Shown here: positions 16,255 to 25,346 of the stretch, piece by piece
Numbering within the stretch: position 1 is the first letter of the stretch
Layout of the letters: every line of letters starts with the position of its first letter
Assembly (NCBI GenBank): GCA_030678995.1
Contig: JAUXTQ010000051.1
Span: 1-64,000, forward strand
Origin: Caulobacter sp.
GTDB lineage: Bacteria; Pseudomonadota; Alphaproteobacteria; Caulobacterales; Caulobacteraceae
Length of the DNA: 64,000 bases
Direction of reading: 5' to 3'
Position numbers and translations under genes: made by a program
The notes under the pieces: generated by a model
What the model saw: only the letters and a program-made list of their open reading frames with translations
The model's database searches: none
What the model was told of the DNA's origin: nothing

Positions 16255-16380
16255 GTCGATCACCCCGCCGAGGCCCCGAGCCTAGCGGAACGGCGATATG
16301 CGGGGCTAGCCCTCGCGCCCGCGACGACGCAGGATGGCCGCCGATCCGCTCCCCTTTGGCGGGACCACAAGGAGGCTGTC

Positions 16381-16845
16381 GTGCGCGGAACCCTGTCGGC
16401 TCTCGCCCTGCTGGGCGCGCTGGTTTTCGCCTCGCCGGCCCTGTCGGCCGCGGTGCGCGAGTGTGACGGCGCCACCGAAGGCGCCTACAACATCGTCGAG
16501 CCCTGGGAGGCCAACAGCCGGACCTTCTACCAGGGCCGGGTGCGGGTGGCCTTCCTCGACACTGGCGGCGAGCCGGCCTGCTGCAGCGGCCACCTGCTGG
16601 TGATCTTCTACGCCGACGACAATCCCGAGAGCTTCACCTGCCGACTGGTTAGCGAAAGCGACGGTCGCGGGTTCGCCGGAATCGACTTCAAGGGGCTGAG
16701 GAGCAGCTACGATCCCGCGCGGGGCCTGCTGCTGACCTTTGGATACTCGGCCTATCCGGTCGATGGAGGCTTCGACGCGGGGCCCACGCGCGGTGTGGCC
16801 AGGGTGCGGATCAATATTCCCGCCGGCGCGGTGACGGTGGAATAG
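16381..16845 (+). CDS. Secreted hypothetical protein
   Basis: The 154-residue protein starts at GTG 16381 with a strong AGGAGG site 6 nt upstream. A signal peptide (LSALALLGALVFASPALSAA) is followed by a mature domain with paired cysteines (VRECDG, PACCSGH, FTCRLV), which suggests disulfides in the periplasm. No family is recognised. The next gene starts 1 nt after its stop, so the two are probably co-transcribed. Confidence 0.65.
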   Translation: MRGTLSALALLGALVFASPALSAAVRECDGATEGAYNIVEPWEANSRTFYQGRVRVAFLDTGGEPACCSGHLLVIFYADDNPESFTCRLVSESDGRGFAGIDFKGLRSSYDPARGLLLTFGYSAYPVDGGFDAGPTRGVARVRINIPAGAVTVE

Positions 16846-16846
16846 G

Positions 16847-17521
16847 ATGCCGCTGAGACCCTTCACCGAGATTCGCGCCCAGGCCGCAGCCCGCAAGGGC
16901 GGCGAGGAGGCCCTGGCGGCGCAGCTGGCGACGATGAAGACCGCCGCTGAACTGGCCGCCATTCCCGACGACCGCTGGCTGTCGATGATGAGCCGCTGCG
17001 TGTTCCAGGCGGGCTTTTCGTGGAAGGTTGTGGAGAACAAGTGGTCGGGGACGGAGGAAGCCTTCTGGGGCTTCTCGCCGGCCCGCTGCCGGGCGATGTC
17101 GGACGAGGAATTCGACGCCCTGCTCAGGGACAGCCGCATCATCCGCAACGGCGCCAAGGTGCGCTCGGTGCAGAACAACGCCGCCTTCCTGATGGATTTG
17201 GCGGCTGAGCATGGCTCGGCGGGCAGGGTCTTCGCCGAGTGGCCGGCGGACAACTACATCGGCCTCCTGGACCTGCTGAAGAAGCGCGGTGACCGGCTGG
17301 GCGGCGGCGCCGGCATGATGGCCCTGCGCTTCATGGGCCGCGACGGCTGGGTGACCTCGCCGGACATGGTCAAGGCCCTGGCCGCCGAGGGCGTCATCGA
17401 CGGCGCGCCCGACAGCCAGAAGTCCCGCAAGGCGATCCAGGCGGCGTTCACGCGGTGGTCTGCCGAGACAGGGACGCCGTTCGCTCACATCAGCCGGATA
17501 TTGGCGATGAGCGTGGATTGA
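16847..17521 (+). CDS. DNA-3-methyladenine glycosylase I (Tag)-like protein
   Basis: The 224-residue protein has the Tag-like helical core SRCVFQAGFSWKVVENKW, then FDALLRDSRIIRNGAKVRSV (Tag has a similar segment ending in R-N-x-x-K). It belongs to the HhH glycosylase superfamily that flips out alkylated bases. The N-terminal Cys/His zinc-ligand pattern of E. coli Tag is not evident, so activity is uncertain. It directly follows the secreted protein gene with a 1-nt gap. Confidence 0.75.
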   Translation: MPLRPFTEIRAQAAARKGGEEALAAQLATMKTAAELAAIPDDRWLSMMSRCVFQAGFSWKVVENKWSGTEEAFWGFSPARCRAMSDEEFDALLRDSRIIRNGAKVRSVQNNAAFLMDLAAEHGSAGRVFAEWPADNYIGLLDLLKKRGDRLGGGAGMMALRFMGRDGWVTSPDMVKALAAEGVIDGAPDSQKSRKAIQAAFTRWSAETGTPFAHISRILAMSVD

Positions 17522-17525
17522 GTTT

Positions 17526-17627
17526 GCGTGCGTCCTTCGACACGGCCCTGCGGGCCTGCTCAGGATGACGTATATTTGTGTTCGTTATGGTGAGCAGCGC
17601 CGAAGGCGCGTGTCGAACCACGCACGC
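17526..17627. repeat. Intergenic imperfect inverted repeat
   Basis: The ends GCGTGCG...TTCGACACG and CGTGTCGAA...CGCACGC are inverted copies, with GC-rich inner hairpins between them (GCCCTGCGGGC, GCGCCGAAGGCGC). It fills the gap between the convergent Tag-like gene and the acyl-CoA ligase, and ends at the ligase stop codon. Confidence 0.7.
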
Positions 17628-19249
17628 TATGTCAGATGCCCGTTCCACGCCGCGCGCAGGGTCTTCTTGTCGATCTTCCCTGTCGCCGTCAGGGGCACGG
17701 CGGCGAAGACCACGTCGTCGGGCATCCACCATTTGACGATCCTGGGCCGCAGGTAGTCGAGCACCTCGTCCCGGGTCACGGTGCGGCCCTCGTGGGTCTC
17801 GATGACCAGCAGCGGGCGCTCCTCCCACTTGGGGTGCGGAATGCCGACCACGGCGGCGATCTTCACCCCCGGACAGGCCACGGCGATGTTCTCCAGGTCG
17901 ATGGAGCTGATCCATTCGCCGCCGGTCTTGATCACGTCCTTGGCCCGGTCGGTGATGCGCATGAAGCCGTGCTCGTCGAGGGTGGCGATGTCGCCGGTGT
18001 CGAACCAGCCGTCGGCGTCGAGGATCACGGTCTCTTCCTTGCGGAAGTAGCTTTTGATGGTCCAGGGGCCGCGCACCATCAGGGCCCCGCTGGTCTCGCC
18101 GTCGCGCGGCGCCTCGCTGCCGTCCTCGGCCATGATCTTCAGCTCGATGCCGAACTGCAGCCGGCCCTGGCGGGTCCAGATGACCTCGTCGACCTGGTCT
18201 TCGCCGAGGGCCGCGATCGAAGGGGTCGGGGTGGCGACCACGCCCAGCGGGCAGGTCTCGGTCATGCCCCAGATCTGCAGCACCTGCACGCCGTGCTTGA
18301 CCTTGAAGGTCTCGGCCATGGCCCGGGGCACGGCCGAGCCGCCGATGATCACCCGCTTGAGCTGGCCCACCGTCTGGCCGGTCTGGGCCAGCCAGTCGAG
18401 GTACATGGTCCAGATGGTCGGCACCCCGCCGGAGAAGGTCACCCCCTCGCCGATGATCAGGTCCTGCAGGCTGGCCGGGTCCATCTTCTCCGCCGGCAGC
18501 ACCAGCTTGCAGCCGTTGATCGGGCAGATGAACGGCAGGCCCCAGGCGGTGGCGTGGTAGAGCGACGAACAGGGCATGACCACGTCAAACGCCGTCAGCC
18601 CGAAGGCGCTGGCCAGGCCCGCGGCCAGGGCGTGGATGACCACCGCCCGGTGGCTGTAGAGCACCCCCTTGGGGTCGCCCGTGGTGCCTGAGGTGTAGCA
18701 GAGGAAGGCCCCGGCGTTCTCGTCGAAGCTCGGCCAGGGGAAGGCGGCGTCGCTCTGTGCGTCGGCCAAGGTCTCGTAGTTCAGCGCCCCGACCGCGCCA
18801 GGGTCATGGCTTTCGGCGTCCGACATCAGCACGAAGGTCTTCACCGTGGTGAAGCGGTCGGCCAGCCGCTCGACCAGTGGCGCGAAGGTGCGGTCGTAAA
18901 ACAGCACCGTGCTTTCGGCATGCTCCAGCACATAGACGATCTGGTCGTCGAACAGCCGCGGATTGACCGTGTTGAGCACCGCGCCCAGGCCGGGAACGGC
19001 GTAGAACAGTTCCAGATGCCGGTGGGTGTTCCAGGCCAGGCTGGCCACCCGGTCGCCGGACTTGACCCCCAGCGCCTGCAGCGCCCGGGCCATGCGCCGC
19101 GCGCGCGCGGCCATGCCGGCATAGTCGTAGCGGTGAACCCGGCCTTCCACGGTGCGGGAGACGATCTCCACCCGGCCATGGGCGGTCTCGGCATGCGCCA
19201 TAATGGCGGTCGTCAGCAGCGGGACGTCCTGCATCAGTCCGGGGATCAC
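17627..19249 (-). CDS. Fatty-acid/aryl-CoA ligase (AMP-binding, ANL superfamily)
   Basis: The 540-residue protein has the AMP-binding P-loop motif [17 protein letters not shown] at about residue 190, the A5 region [12 protein letters not shown], the hinge motif [25 protein letters not shown], and the catalytic lysine in [11 protein letters not shown] near the C-terminus. It activates a medium- or long-chain carboxylate as acyl-AMP and then acyl-CoA. GTG 19249 has AGGAAG upstream. It lies 62 nt downstream of a TetR gene on the same strand, probably its regulator. Confidence 0.88.
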   Translation of the reverse strand: MIPGLMQDVPLLTTAIMAHAETAHGRVEIVSRTVEGRVHRYDYAGMAARARRMARALQALGVKSGDRVASLAWNTHRHLELFYAVPGLGAVLNTVNPRLFDDQIVYVLEHAESTVLFYDRTFAPLVERLADRFTTVKTFVLMSDAESHDPGAVGALNYETLADAQSDAAFPWPSFDENAGAFLCYTSGTTGDPKGVLYSHRAVVIHALAAGLASAFGLTAFDVVMPCSSLYHATAWGLPFICPINGCKLVLPAEKMDPASLQDLIIGEGVTFSGGVPTIWTMYLDWLAQTGQTVGQLKRVIIGGSAVPRAMAETFKVKHGVQVLQIWGMTETCPLGVVATPTPSIAALGEDQVDEVIWTRQGRLQFGIELKIMAEDGSEAPRDGETSGALMVRGPWTIKSYFRKEETVILDADGWFDTGDIATLDEHGFMRITDRAKDVIKTGGEWISSIDLENIAVACPGVKIAAVVGIPHPKWEERPLLVIETHEGRTVTRDEVLDYLRPRIVKWWMPDDVVFAAVPLTATGKIDKKTLRAAWNGHLT

Positions 19250-19311
19250 GGGCGCTTCCTCGCTTGTTGTTGGTTATCGCCGTTCAGGATCGTCCCGCCT
19301 TGGGCCGGGAG

Positions 19312-19920
19312 TCAATCGAGCCGGAAGGCTTCGCGGCCCGCGGCGCGGTTTTCGCGGACAATGCGGCCCCACCAGCGGATGCGTTCCTCGTCGGTCAGGC
19401 CGTCGCGGTCTTCCAGCCAGGTGACCATGCTGTCGAGGAACAGGCCGAACAGGGCCCCGGCGGCCTTGCGAGACCGCGCCTCGGCGCCGGCCGGCGCATT
19501 GGGGCCGGGTTCGAACAGGGGCATGGAGGTGCGGGCCAGCACCCGGCGCAGCCGCAATTCCCACTCCGGCATGCTGGCGCGGCAGTTCTTGAACACCACC
19601 AGGAAGGGGGCCGGGTCCGTCCGCGCGGTCTCCAGCACCCGACCGACCATCGAGCCGTAGCCTTCCCAGGGCTGGTCATAGGCCTCGTCGATGGCCGCCG
19701 CGACCTTCTCGAACACCGCCTCGACCAGCGCCTCGCGGGACGGGAACAGGCGGTAGAACAGCACCTTGGCCGCGCCGGCGGCCTCGGCGATGTCGCGCAT
19801 GGTGGCGGCGTGCAGGCCCTTTTCCAGAAACACCCGGGCGGCGACCCCGACGTACTCCGCCCGTCGGGCCGCGTGGTCGACGCGGGGCTTCTTGCGGACG
19901 ATGGGCGCGGCGGCGGTCAT
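19312..19920 (-). CDS. TetR/AcrR-family transcriptional regulator
   Basis: The 202-residue protein has the N-terminal helix-turn-helix ARVFLEKGLHAATMRDIAEAAGAAKVLFYRLFPSREALVEAVF, characteristic of TetR repressors. The C-terminal half is an all-helical ligand domain of the usual length. It is upstream of the acyl-CoA ligase and divergent from the TauD-type dioxygenase (81 nt apart), so it could control both. The ligand is unknown; an acyl-CoA is plausible from context. Confidence 0.87.
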   Translation of the reverse strand: MTAAAPIVRKKPRVDHAARRAEYVGVAARVFLEKGLHAATMRDIAEAAGAAKVLFYRLFPSREALVEAVFEKVAAAIDEAYDQPWEGYGSMVGRVLETARTDPAPFLVVFKNCRASMPEWELRLRRVLARTSMPLFEPGPNAPAGAEARSRKAAGALFGLFLDSMVTWLEDRDGLTDEERIRWWGRIVRENRAAGREAFRLD

Positions 19921-20001
19921 GGGTCTGGTCTAGCGGATGAAACAGGGCTTGCCGAATGAAACCGAGGGGTAACATACTCGCGGCGACTTCGGGAGGACAT
20001 C

Positions 20002-20859
20002 ATGAATCAGCTCGTCCGCAGCCTCGTGATCGAGGACCTGACCATCCTGCCGATGACCCCGACCATCGGGGCGGAGATCGAGGGGATCGACCTCACCCGT
20101 CCGCTGACGTCCGCGACCGTCTCGGCCCTGCGCCAGGCTCTGCTGGACTGGAAGGTGCTGTTCTTCCGCGGCCAGGACATCACCACCGAGCAGCATCTGG
20201 CCTTCGCCCGCTGCTTCGGGGAGCTGGAGGTGCACCCCTTCGCGCCGCAGAAGCCGGGCTTTCCCGAGGTGCTGGCGATCACCCACGACGAAAACAACCG
20301 GGGCAGGGAAAACACCTGGCACAGCGACGTGACCTGGCGGCTGGAACCGTCGCTGGGGTCGATCCTGCGGGCCATCGAGCTGCCCCCGGTGGGCGGCGAC
20401 ACCCTGTTCGCCGACATGTACGCCGCTTATGACGGCCTGAAGGACGAGGTGAAGGCGCGGATCGACGGCGCCGTGGCGGTGCACGACTTCGCCCACTTCC
20501 GGGTCGCCATGCGCAAGCGCGGGCTGTCGGAAGAGGCCATCGAGGCGATGAACCGCAAGTACCCGATGGCCGAGCATCCGGTGGTGCGCACCCATCCGGA
20601 AACGGGCCGCAAGTGCATCTACGTCAACGCCGCCTTCACCCAACACATCGTCGGCATGGAGAAGGCCGACAGCGACGCCCTGCTGGCGCATCTCTACGCC
20701 CAGGCGGCAATCCCCGAGTACCAGTGCCGCTTCCGCTGGTCGCCCGGCGCCATCGCCTTCTGGGACAACCGCGCCAGCCAGCACTACGCCGTCAGCGACT
20801 ACTGGCCGGCGGTGCGCAAGATGGAGCGCGTGACGATCGTCGGGGACCGGCCCGTATAG
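20002..20859 (+). CDS. TauD/TfdA-family 2-oxoglutarate-dependent dioxygenase
   Basis: The 285-residue protein contains the Fe(II) motif WHSDVTW (H-x-D), the distal His in ASQHYAVSDY and the 2OG-binding Arg in the following KMERVTI stretch. GAEIEGIDL near residue 30 and VLFFRGQDIT are typical TauD segments. Such enzymes hydroxylate sulfonates, phenoxyacetates or similar acids, and the substrate here is open. The stop lies 5 nt before a REP-like palindrome. Confidence 0.88.
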   Translation: MNQLVRSLVIEDLTILPMTPTIGAEIEGIDLTRPLTSATVSALRQALLDWKVLFFRGQDITTEQHLAFARCFGELEVHPFAPQKPGFPEVLAITHDENNRGRENTWHSDVTWRLEPSLGSILRAIELPPVGGDTLFADMYAAYDGLKDEVKARIDGAVAVHDFAHFRVAMRKRGLSEEAIEAMNRKYPMAEHPVVRTHPETGRKCIYVNAAFTQHIVGMEKADSDALLAHLYAQAAIPEYQCRFRWSPGAIAFWDNRASQHYAVSDYWPAVRKMERVTIVGDRPV

Positions 20860-20864
20860 GCGCA

Positions 20865-20890
20865 GGGACATGCACTTCAGTGCGTGTCCC
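20865..20890. repeat. REP-like palindrome, first of an inverted pair
   Basis: GGGACA and TGTCCC ends flank a stem around CACTTCAGTG. It begins 5 nt after the dioxygenase stop. It is nearly the reverse complement of the element at 20903-20930, so the two form a BIME-like pair. Confidence 0.85.
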
Positions 20891-20902
20891 TTTCCGGCCA
20901 GA

Positions 20903-20930
20903 GGGGACACGCACTGAAGTGCATGTCCCC
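20903..20930. repeat. REP-like palindrome, second of an inverted pair
   Basis: GGGGACA...TGTCCCC ends with stem GCACTGAAGTGC. It ends 5 nt before the stop of the convergent ABC permease. Only 12 nt separate it from its partner. Confidence 0.85.
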
Positions 20931-20935
20931 GTGCT

Positions 20936-22177
20936 CTATTCCCTGCGCAGCGCCTCGATCGGGTCCAGCCTCGCGGCTCGCCATGACGGGTAAGCCCCGA
21001 ACACCAGCCCGACCAACAGCGAGAAGCCAAGCGACACCGGGATCGACCAGCCGGCGATGGCCACCGGCCACTCGCCCAGCCTGGCCATCAGGAAGCCGCC
21101 GCCGATGCCGACGATCAGGCCGATGATGCCGCCGATCACCGACAGGGTCATGGCCTCAAGGGCGAACTGGAAGAGGACGTCATTGCGCTTGGCCCCGACG
21201 GCCATGCGCAGGCCGATCTCACGGGTCCGTTCGGTCACCGCCACCAGCATGATGTTCATGATGCCCACCCCGCCGACCACCAGCGACACGGCGGCGACGG
21301 CGGCCAGCAGGGAGGTGAAGGTCTTCACCGAGGCCTGCATGGCTTCCATGATCGAGGCCATGTTCTGGACGCTGAAGTCGTCCTCGGCCCCCTGGCGGAT
21401 GCGGTGGCGCTCGCGCAGCAGGTTGGTGACGTCCTCCTGCAGCCGGTCCAGGTCGTCGGCCTCGCCAGCCTTCACATAGACGGTCTGGACGTTGGTCCCC
21501 TGAACCCGTCGGCCGACGACCCGGGAACGGACCGCCCGCAACGGCCCCAGCACGATGTCGTCCTGGTCCTGGCCAAAGCCACTCTGGCCCTTTGGCGTCA
21601 GGACGCCGATGACCTCGAAGGGCGCCGCGCCGACCCGGATGCGCTTGCCGACGGGGTCGACGTTCTCGCCGAACAGCTCGGTGGCGATGGTCTGGCCGAT
21701 GACGATGACCTTGCGGCCCTGGCGGGACTCCGCCTCGTCGAACATCCGGCCGGACGCGATGGTCAGGTCGCGGGCGACCAGATAGTCCGGCGTGACCCCC
21801 TCGACCCGCGACTGCCAGTTGGCGCCCTCGGCGGTCAGCTGGGCTCCGCCGCGCACGGCCGGGGCCACGGCGATCGCCCCGTCGACCTGGTCGGCGATAG
21901 CCTTGGCGTCATCCTCGGTCAGAGACATGCCGCTGCCGGCGCCCTGGCTGACGAAACCGCCGCCGGGCCCGCGCGAGGCGCCGGGGCTGACGATCAACAG
22001 ATTGGACCCAAGGCCGCCGATGGCGCTGGTGACCCGCTGCTGCGCGCCAAGGCCGATGGAGGTCATCATCACCACGGCGGCGACGCCGATCACGACACCC
22101 AGCGAGGTAAGGGCGCTGCGCGTCGGGTGGGCGATGATGGCTCGCGCGGCGAAGGTGACCAGATCAGCACGCCTCAC
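20936..22177 (-). CDS. MacB-type ABC transporter permease (FtsX/MacB_PCD)
   Basis: The 413-residue protein has an N-terminal membrane helix (ALTSLGVVIGVAAVVMMTSIG), a large periplasmic MacB_PCD domain (about 50-270) and three C-terminal helices. The helices begin in the FtsX signature VVGGVGIMNIMLVAVTERTREIGLRMAVGA. With the adjacent ATPase and the MacA-like adaptor it forms a mechanotransmission exporter for peptides, toxins or lipoproteins. The GTG start at 22177 overlaps the ATPase stop. Confidence 0.88.
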   Translation of the reverse strand: MRRADLVTFAARAIIAHPTRSALTSLGVVIGVAAVVMMTSIGLGAQQRVTSAIGGLGSNLLIVSPGASRGPGGGFVSQGAGSGMSLTEDDAKAIADQVDGAIAVAPAVRGGAQLTAEGANWQSRVEGVTPDYLVARDLTIASGRMFDEAESRQGRKVIVIGQTIATELFGENVDPVGKRIRVGAAPFEVIGVLTPKGQSGFGQDQDDIVLGPLRAVRSRVVGRRVQGTNVQTVYVKAGEADDLDRLQEDVTNLLRERHRIRQGAEDDFSVQNMASIMEAMQASVKTFTSLLAAVAAVSLVVGGVGIMNIMLVAVTERTREIGLRMAVGAKRNDVLFQFALEAMTLSVIGGIIGLIVGIGGGFLMARLGEWPVAIAGWSIPVSLGFSLLVGLVFGAYPSWRAARLDPIEALRRE

Positions 22178-22857
22178 GACCGGGCTCCCTTTTCATCCTG
22201 GATGATCAGGCCATCGCTGAACACGACCCGGCGCCGCGCCTGGTCGGCGACCTTGGCGTCGTGGGTGACGACGAGCAGCGTCAGTCCCTCGGCGTTGAGC
22301 TCGCGAAACAGGGCCAGGACGTCCTGGCCGGTCTGGCTGTCGAGGGCCCCTGTCGGCTCGTCGGCCAGCAGCAGGTCGGGCGCGTTGGCCAGGGCCCTGG
22401 CGATCGCCACACGTTGTTGCTGGCCGCCTGACATCTGGGTCGGCCGGTGGCCGGTGCGGGCGCCCAGGCCGACCCGCTCGAGCAGGGCGGCGGCGCGGGC
22501 GCGGCGTTCAACGGGCGGCAGTCCGGCATAGACCATCGGCAGCTCGACGTTCTGCAGGGCCGACAGGCGCGGCAGCAGCTGGAACGACTGGAAGACAAAG
22601 CCGATCCGGCGGTTGCGGAAATCGGCCAGGTCATCGTCGTTGAACCCGCCGACGTCCTCGCCGTCGAAGTGGTAGGTCCCGCGGGTGGGCCGGTCGAGGC
22701 CGCCCAGCACATTCATCAGTGTGGACTTGCCCGATCCCGACGCGCCGGTGATCGCGATGTGCTCGCCGCGCTCGATGGTCAGGGAGACGCCGGCCAGGGC
22801 GGCCACCGTCTCCTCGCCCATCTGGTAGATCTTCTCCAGATCGCGGATTTCGATCAC
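22174..22857 (-). CDS. MacB/LolD-type ABC transporter ATPase
   Basis: The 227-residue ATPase has Walker A GASGSGKST (about 39), the Q-loop in VFQSFQLLP, the signature MSGGQQQRVAIARAL, Walker B LLLADEPTGALDS and the H-loop VTHDAK. The ATPase and permease are separate genes here, whereas E. coli MacB is a fusion. It starts with GTG 3 nt after the adaptor gene and overlaps the permease by 4 nt. Confidence 0.9.
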   Translation of the reverse strand: MIEIRDLEKIYQMGEETVAALAGVSLTIERGEHIAITGASGSGKSTLMNVLGGLDRPTRGTYHFDGEDVGGFNDDDLADFRNRRIGFVFQSFQLLPRLSALQNVELPMVYAGLPPVERRARAAALLERVGLGARTGHRPTQMSGGQQQRVAIARALANAPDLLLADEPTGALDSQTGQDVLALFRELNAEGLTLLVVTHDAKVADQARRRVVFSDGLIIQDEKGARS

Positions 22858-22860
22858 GGG

Positions 22861-24435
22861 CTACATCCGCACCCGGACGCCGCCGCCCATGGGACTGGCC
22901 TGTGCCTTGGCCTTCGGCTTGGGACCGCCGCCGATGATCACCTGGTCGCCGGCCTTCAGGGCGCCGACGACCTGGGTGAAGGAACCGTCCGAGGCGCCCA
23001 CGCGCACGGGGACGGCCACCGGCTTTCCGTCCCGCAGGACATAGACCACGCCGCTGGCCATCCCGCCCTGGCTTCGGCCGCCGCCCGTAGCGGCCATGCG
23101 GGCGCGCAGGGCGACCAGCTTCTCCTTCTGGGCCGGCTTAAGGATCGGCTCCAGTTTGACGAGGATCTCCTGGGTCATCTGGCGCATCGCCTGGCGGCGC
23201 GCCGTCGGGTCGCCGGACGCCTGGGCCAGGGCCCTGGTCCGGGCCTCGGCGATAATCGCCTCGGCCTTCTTGCGCTGACCGGCGTCGAGATCGAGCCCTT
23301 CGATGATGCGGGCGGCTGCGCCGCCACGCTGGCCCTGGCCCTGGCCCTGCCGCTGACCGCCGCCCGGGCTGCCCGGGCCGCCAGGGGCGCCCGGTCCGCC
23401 CGCGGTCGGGCCGGCGCGCTGGGCCGTCTGGGGCTGCTCGTCGGGCGGGGTCCAGCGCAGGGCGGCGGCGGGAACCTTCATCACGCCGCGCAGCTGTTGG
23501 ATGATGATGTCGGCGTTGGCCGTCATGCCCGGCATCAGCTTGCCACCGGGGTTTTCGGCCTGGGCGATGACCACGTAAGCCACTACGTTGGCTTCGGTCT
23601 CCGGCTGTTTGCGAACCTGGGTCACGACGCCGGTGAAGGTGTCGTCCGGGAAGGCGTCGACGGTGAAGCGGACGCCCTGGCCCTCACGCACCTGGCCGAT
23701 GTCGGCCTCGTCGACGGTGATCTTCACCTCAAGCTTGGAAAGGTCGTTGGCGATCTGGAACAGCACCGGCGCCGACAGGCTGGCCGCAACGGTCTGGCCG
23801 GGCTCGATGGAGCGGCTGATGATGATGCCGTCGATCGGGGCGACGATCCTGGTGCGGGCCAGATCGGTCTGGGTGCTGGCCAGGGCGGCCTGACTCTGGG
23901 TAACCCCGGCGCGGGCAGCCTGGACGTTGGCCTGGGCCGACTTCCAGGCGGCCTCGGCGGTCTCCAGGGCGGCCTTGGCCATGATGCCCTGATCGTAGAG
24001 GGTCCTGGTGCGATTGTAGGCGGCGCGGGCTTCGGCGGCCTGGGCCTGGGCCTGGGCCACCTGGGCCTGGCGGGCGGCGATCTCGGCCTGTCCCTGGCGC
24101 AGCCGGCTGAGGTAGGTCTGCGGGTCCAGCGTGGCCAGCAGCTGGCCGGCGCGGACCTCGTCATTGAAGTCGACCAGCACCTTGAGGATCTGGCCGGAGA
24201 TCTGCGAGCCGACGTCCACCTGGACCAGCGCCTGCAGGGAGCCGGAGGCAGACACCGACTTGGTGATGTCGCCCTGCTGCACCTGTTCCAGCCGGTAGGG
24301 GTCCTTGGGCGCCTTGGGCTTGAGCAGCTGCCAGCCGCCCCAGGCCGCGACGAGCAGCCCGAGCGCCGCGACGGCGTAGATCACGGGGCGCGGCAGGCCC
24401 CCTTTGCGGCGTGTCGGGGCGGCGTTCAGGCTCAT
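22861..24435 (-). CDS. MacA/HlyD-family periplasmic adaptor with an extra helical domain
   Basis: The 524-residue protein has an N-terminal membrane anchor (20-37), split biotinyl-lipoyl domain (VGSQISGQILKVLVDFNDEV and APIDGIIISR), a coiled-coil hairpin rich in Gln/Ala (about 105-195) and a beta-barrel up to about 330. Between barrel and C-terminal proximal domain it carries an insertion of about 130 residues. The insertion is a Gly/Pro/Gln-rich linker (331-373) followed by a charged helical segment (about 376-447) resembling LTXXQ/Spy-type helices. ATG overlaps the EF-hand gene stop. Confidence 0.85.
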   Translation of the reverse strand: MSLNAAPTRRKGGLPRPVIYAVAALGLLVAAWGGWQLLKPKAPKDPYRLEQVQQGDITKSVSASGSLQALVQVDVGSQISGQILKVLVDFNDEVRAGQLLATLDPQTYLSRLRQGQAEIAARQAQVAQAQAQAAEARAAYNRTRTLYDQGIMAKAALETAEAAWKSAQANVQAARAGVTQSQAALASTQTDLARTRIVAPIDGIIISRSIEPGQTVAASLSAPVLFQIANDLSKLEVKITVDEADIGQVREGQGVRFTVDAFPDDTFTGVVTQVRKQPETEANVVAYVVIAQAENPGGKLMPGMTANADIIIQQLRGVMKVPAAALRWTPPDEQPQTAQRAGPTAGGPGAPGGPGSPGGGQRQGQGQGQRGGAAARIIEGLDLDAGQRKKAEAIIAEARTRALAQASGDPTARRQAMRQMTQEILVKLEPILKPAQKEKLVALRARMAATGGGRSQGGMASGVVYVLRDGKPVAVPVRVGASDGSFTQVVGALKAGDQVIIGGGPKPKAKAQASPMGGGVRVRM

Positions 24436-25247
24436 GAGGTCTCGGGACTGGAATCAGCGGCGGGCGCCGTAAACTCAATGGCGTTAGCCGCCGCAGGTTG
24501 CAGCTGCATTTCAACTTCTTTCGCCGGCGCCTTCCGTCGGCCGCCGGCCGCCGGCCCGTCGTCCATCGTCTGGGCCGGCGTTCCGGGCAGATCCGCCAGC
24601 GCGATCCGCCCGTCGCCGTCGGCATCGAGCAGTTCAAACCGCATGCCCGCGGCTGCCTGCGCCTCGGCGCGGCTGATCTTGTGGTCCAGGTCGGCGTCGG
24701 CGCCGCGGACGGGATGGGGCTCGTTGAGCAAGCCATATTGGGCCGCACCCTGACGGCGGGGCGGCATGGGCTTGCCGCGGGGGTGGAAGAAGCTGGGACC
24801 GCCCATCATCCGTTCGGCGCGGCTGGGCGGCGCGAGCGGCGGGCCGCCGCCCTCGGCGCGCTCCCGGCTGGGCATGATGCCGGTGATTTCAGGCGCGATG
24901 TCGTGCTCGTAGTCGGCATTCTCAAACCCGTCGACGACGCCGTCCTTGTCCGCGTCGAGAACGGCGAAGAAGGCCAGCGAGTCGGCGTTGAACTCGGCCA
25001 GTGTGAGGACGCCGTCCTTGTCGGCATCGGCGCGCGCGAACCAGGCTGTGACCGGGTAGGGCTCGCCGGGCTCTGCGCGGAAGGGCTCGCCGGCCGGGCT
25101 GATGAACAGCTGCGGCGGCGGCGGTGGCGGCGGGCCCGCCGGTTCGGGCGGTCCGCCGCCGGGGATGCTGATCGGCGGCTCGTAGGGTTGGGCCATGGCC
25201 GGGCCGGCGGCGAGGACGAGCAACAGGCAGGCGGCGCGGACGATCAT
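24432..25247 (-). CDS. Secreted EF-hand calcium-binding protein
   Basis: The 271-residue protein has a signal peptide (MIVRAACLLLVLAAGPAMAQ), a Pro/Gly-rich stretch and several EF-hand loops with D-x-D-x-D-G spacing: DADKDGVLTLAEF, DADKDGVVDGFE, DADLDHKISRAEA and DADGDGRIALADL. It is predicted to be periplasmic and to bind Ca2+. The stop overlaps the MacA-like adaptor start (ATGA), so the two are translationally coupled, which suggests it serves the exporter as a metal-sensing accessory or cargo. Confidence 0.85.
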   Translation of the reverse strand: MIVRAACLLLVLAAGPAMAQPYEPPISIPGGGPPEPAGPPPPPPPQLFISPAGEPFRAEPGEPYPVTAWFARADADKDGVLTLAEFNADSLAFFAVLDADKDGVVDGFENADYEHDIAPEITGIMPSRERAEGGGPPLAPPSRAERMMGGPSFFHPRGKPMPPRRQGAAQYGLLNEPHPVRGADADLDHKISRAEAQAAAGMRFELLDADGDGRIALADLPGTPAQTMDDGPAAGGRRKAPAKEVEMQLQPAAANAIEFTAPAADSSPETS

Positions 25248-25346
25248 GGACGGCTCCGGAAGCGGGATCGGCGACCCTCGCCGCCGCCCGTGTCGCCAGT
25301 AGGGCCCGAGCTTTGCGCCGCCGCAACACTTCTGGCGACGGCCGCC

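Noticed and set aside
22447-24753. 768-codon plus-strand frame opposite the MacA/MacB genes
   Set aside because: Mirror of coding sequence on the other strand; composition is an artefact of third-position GC.
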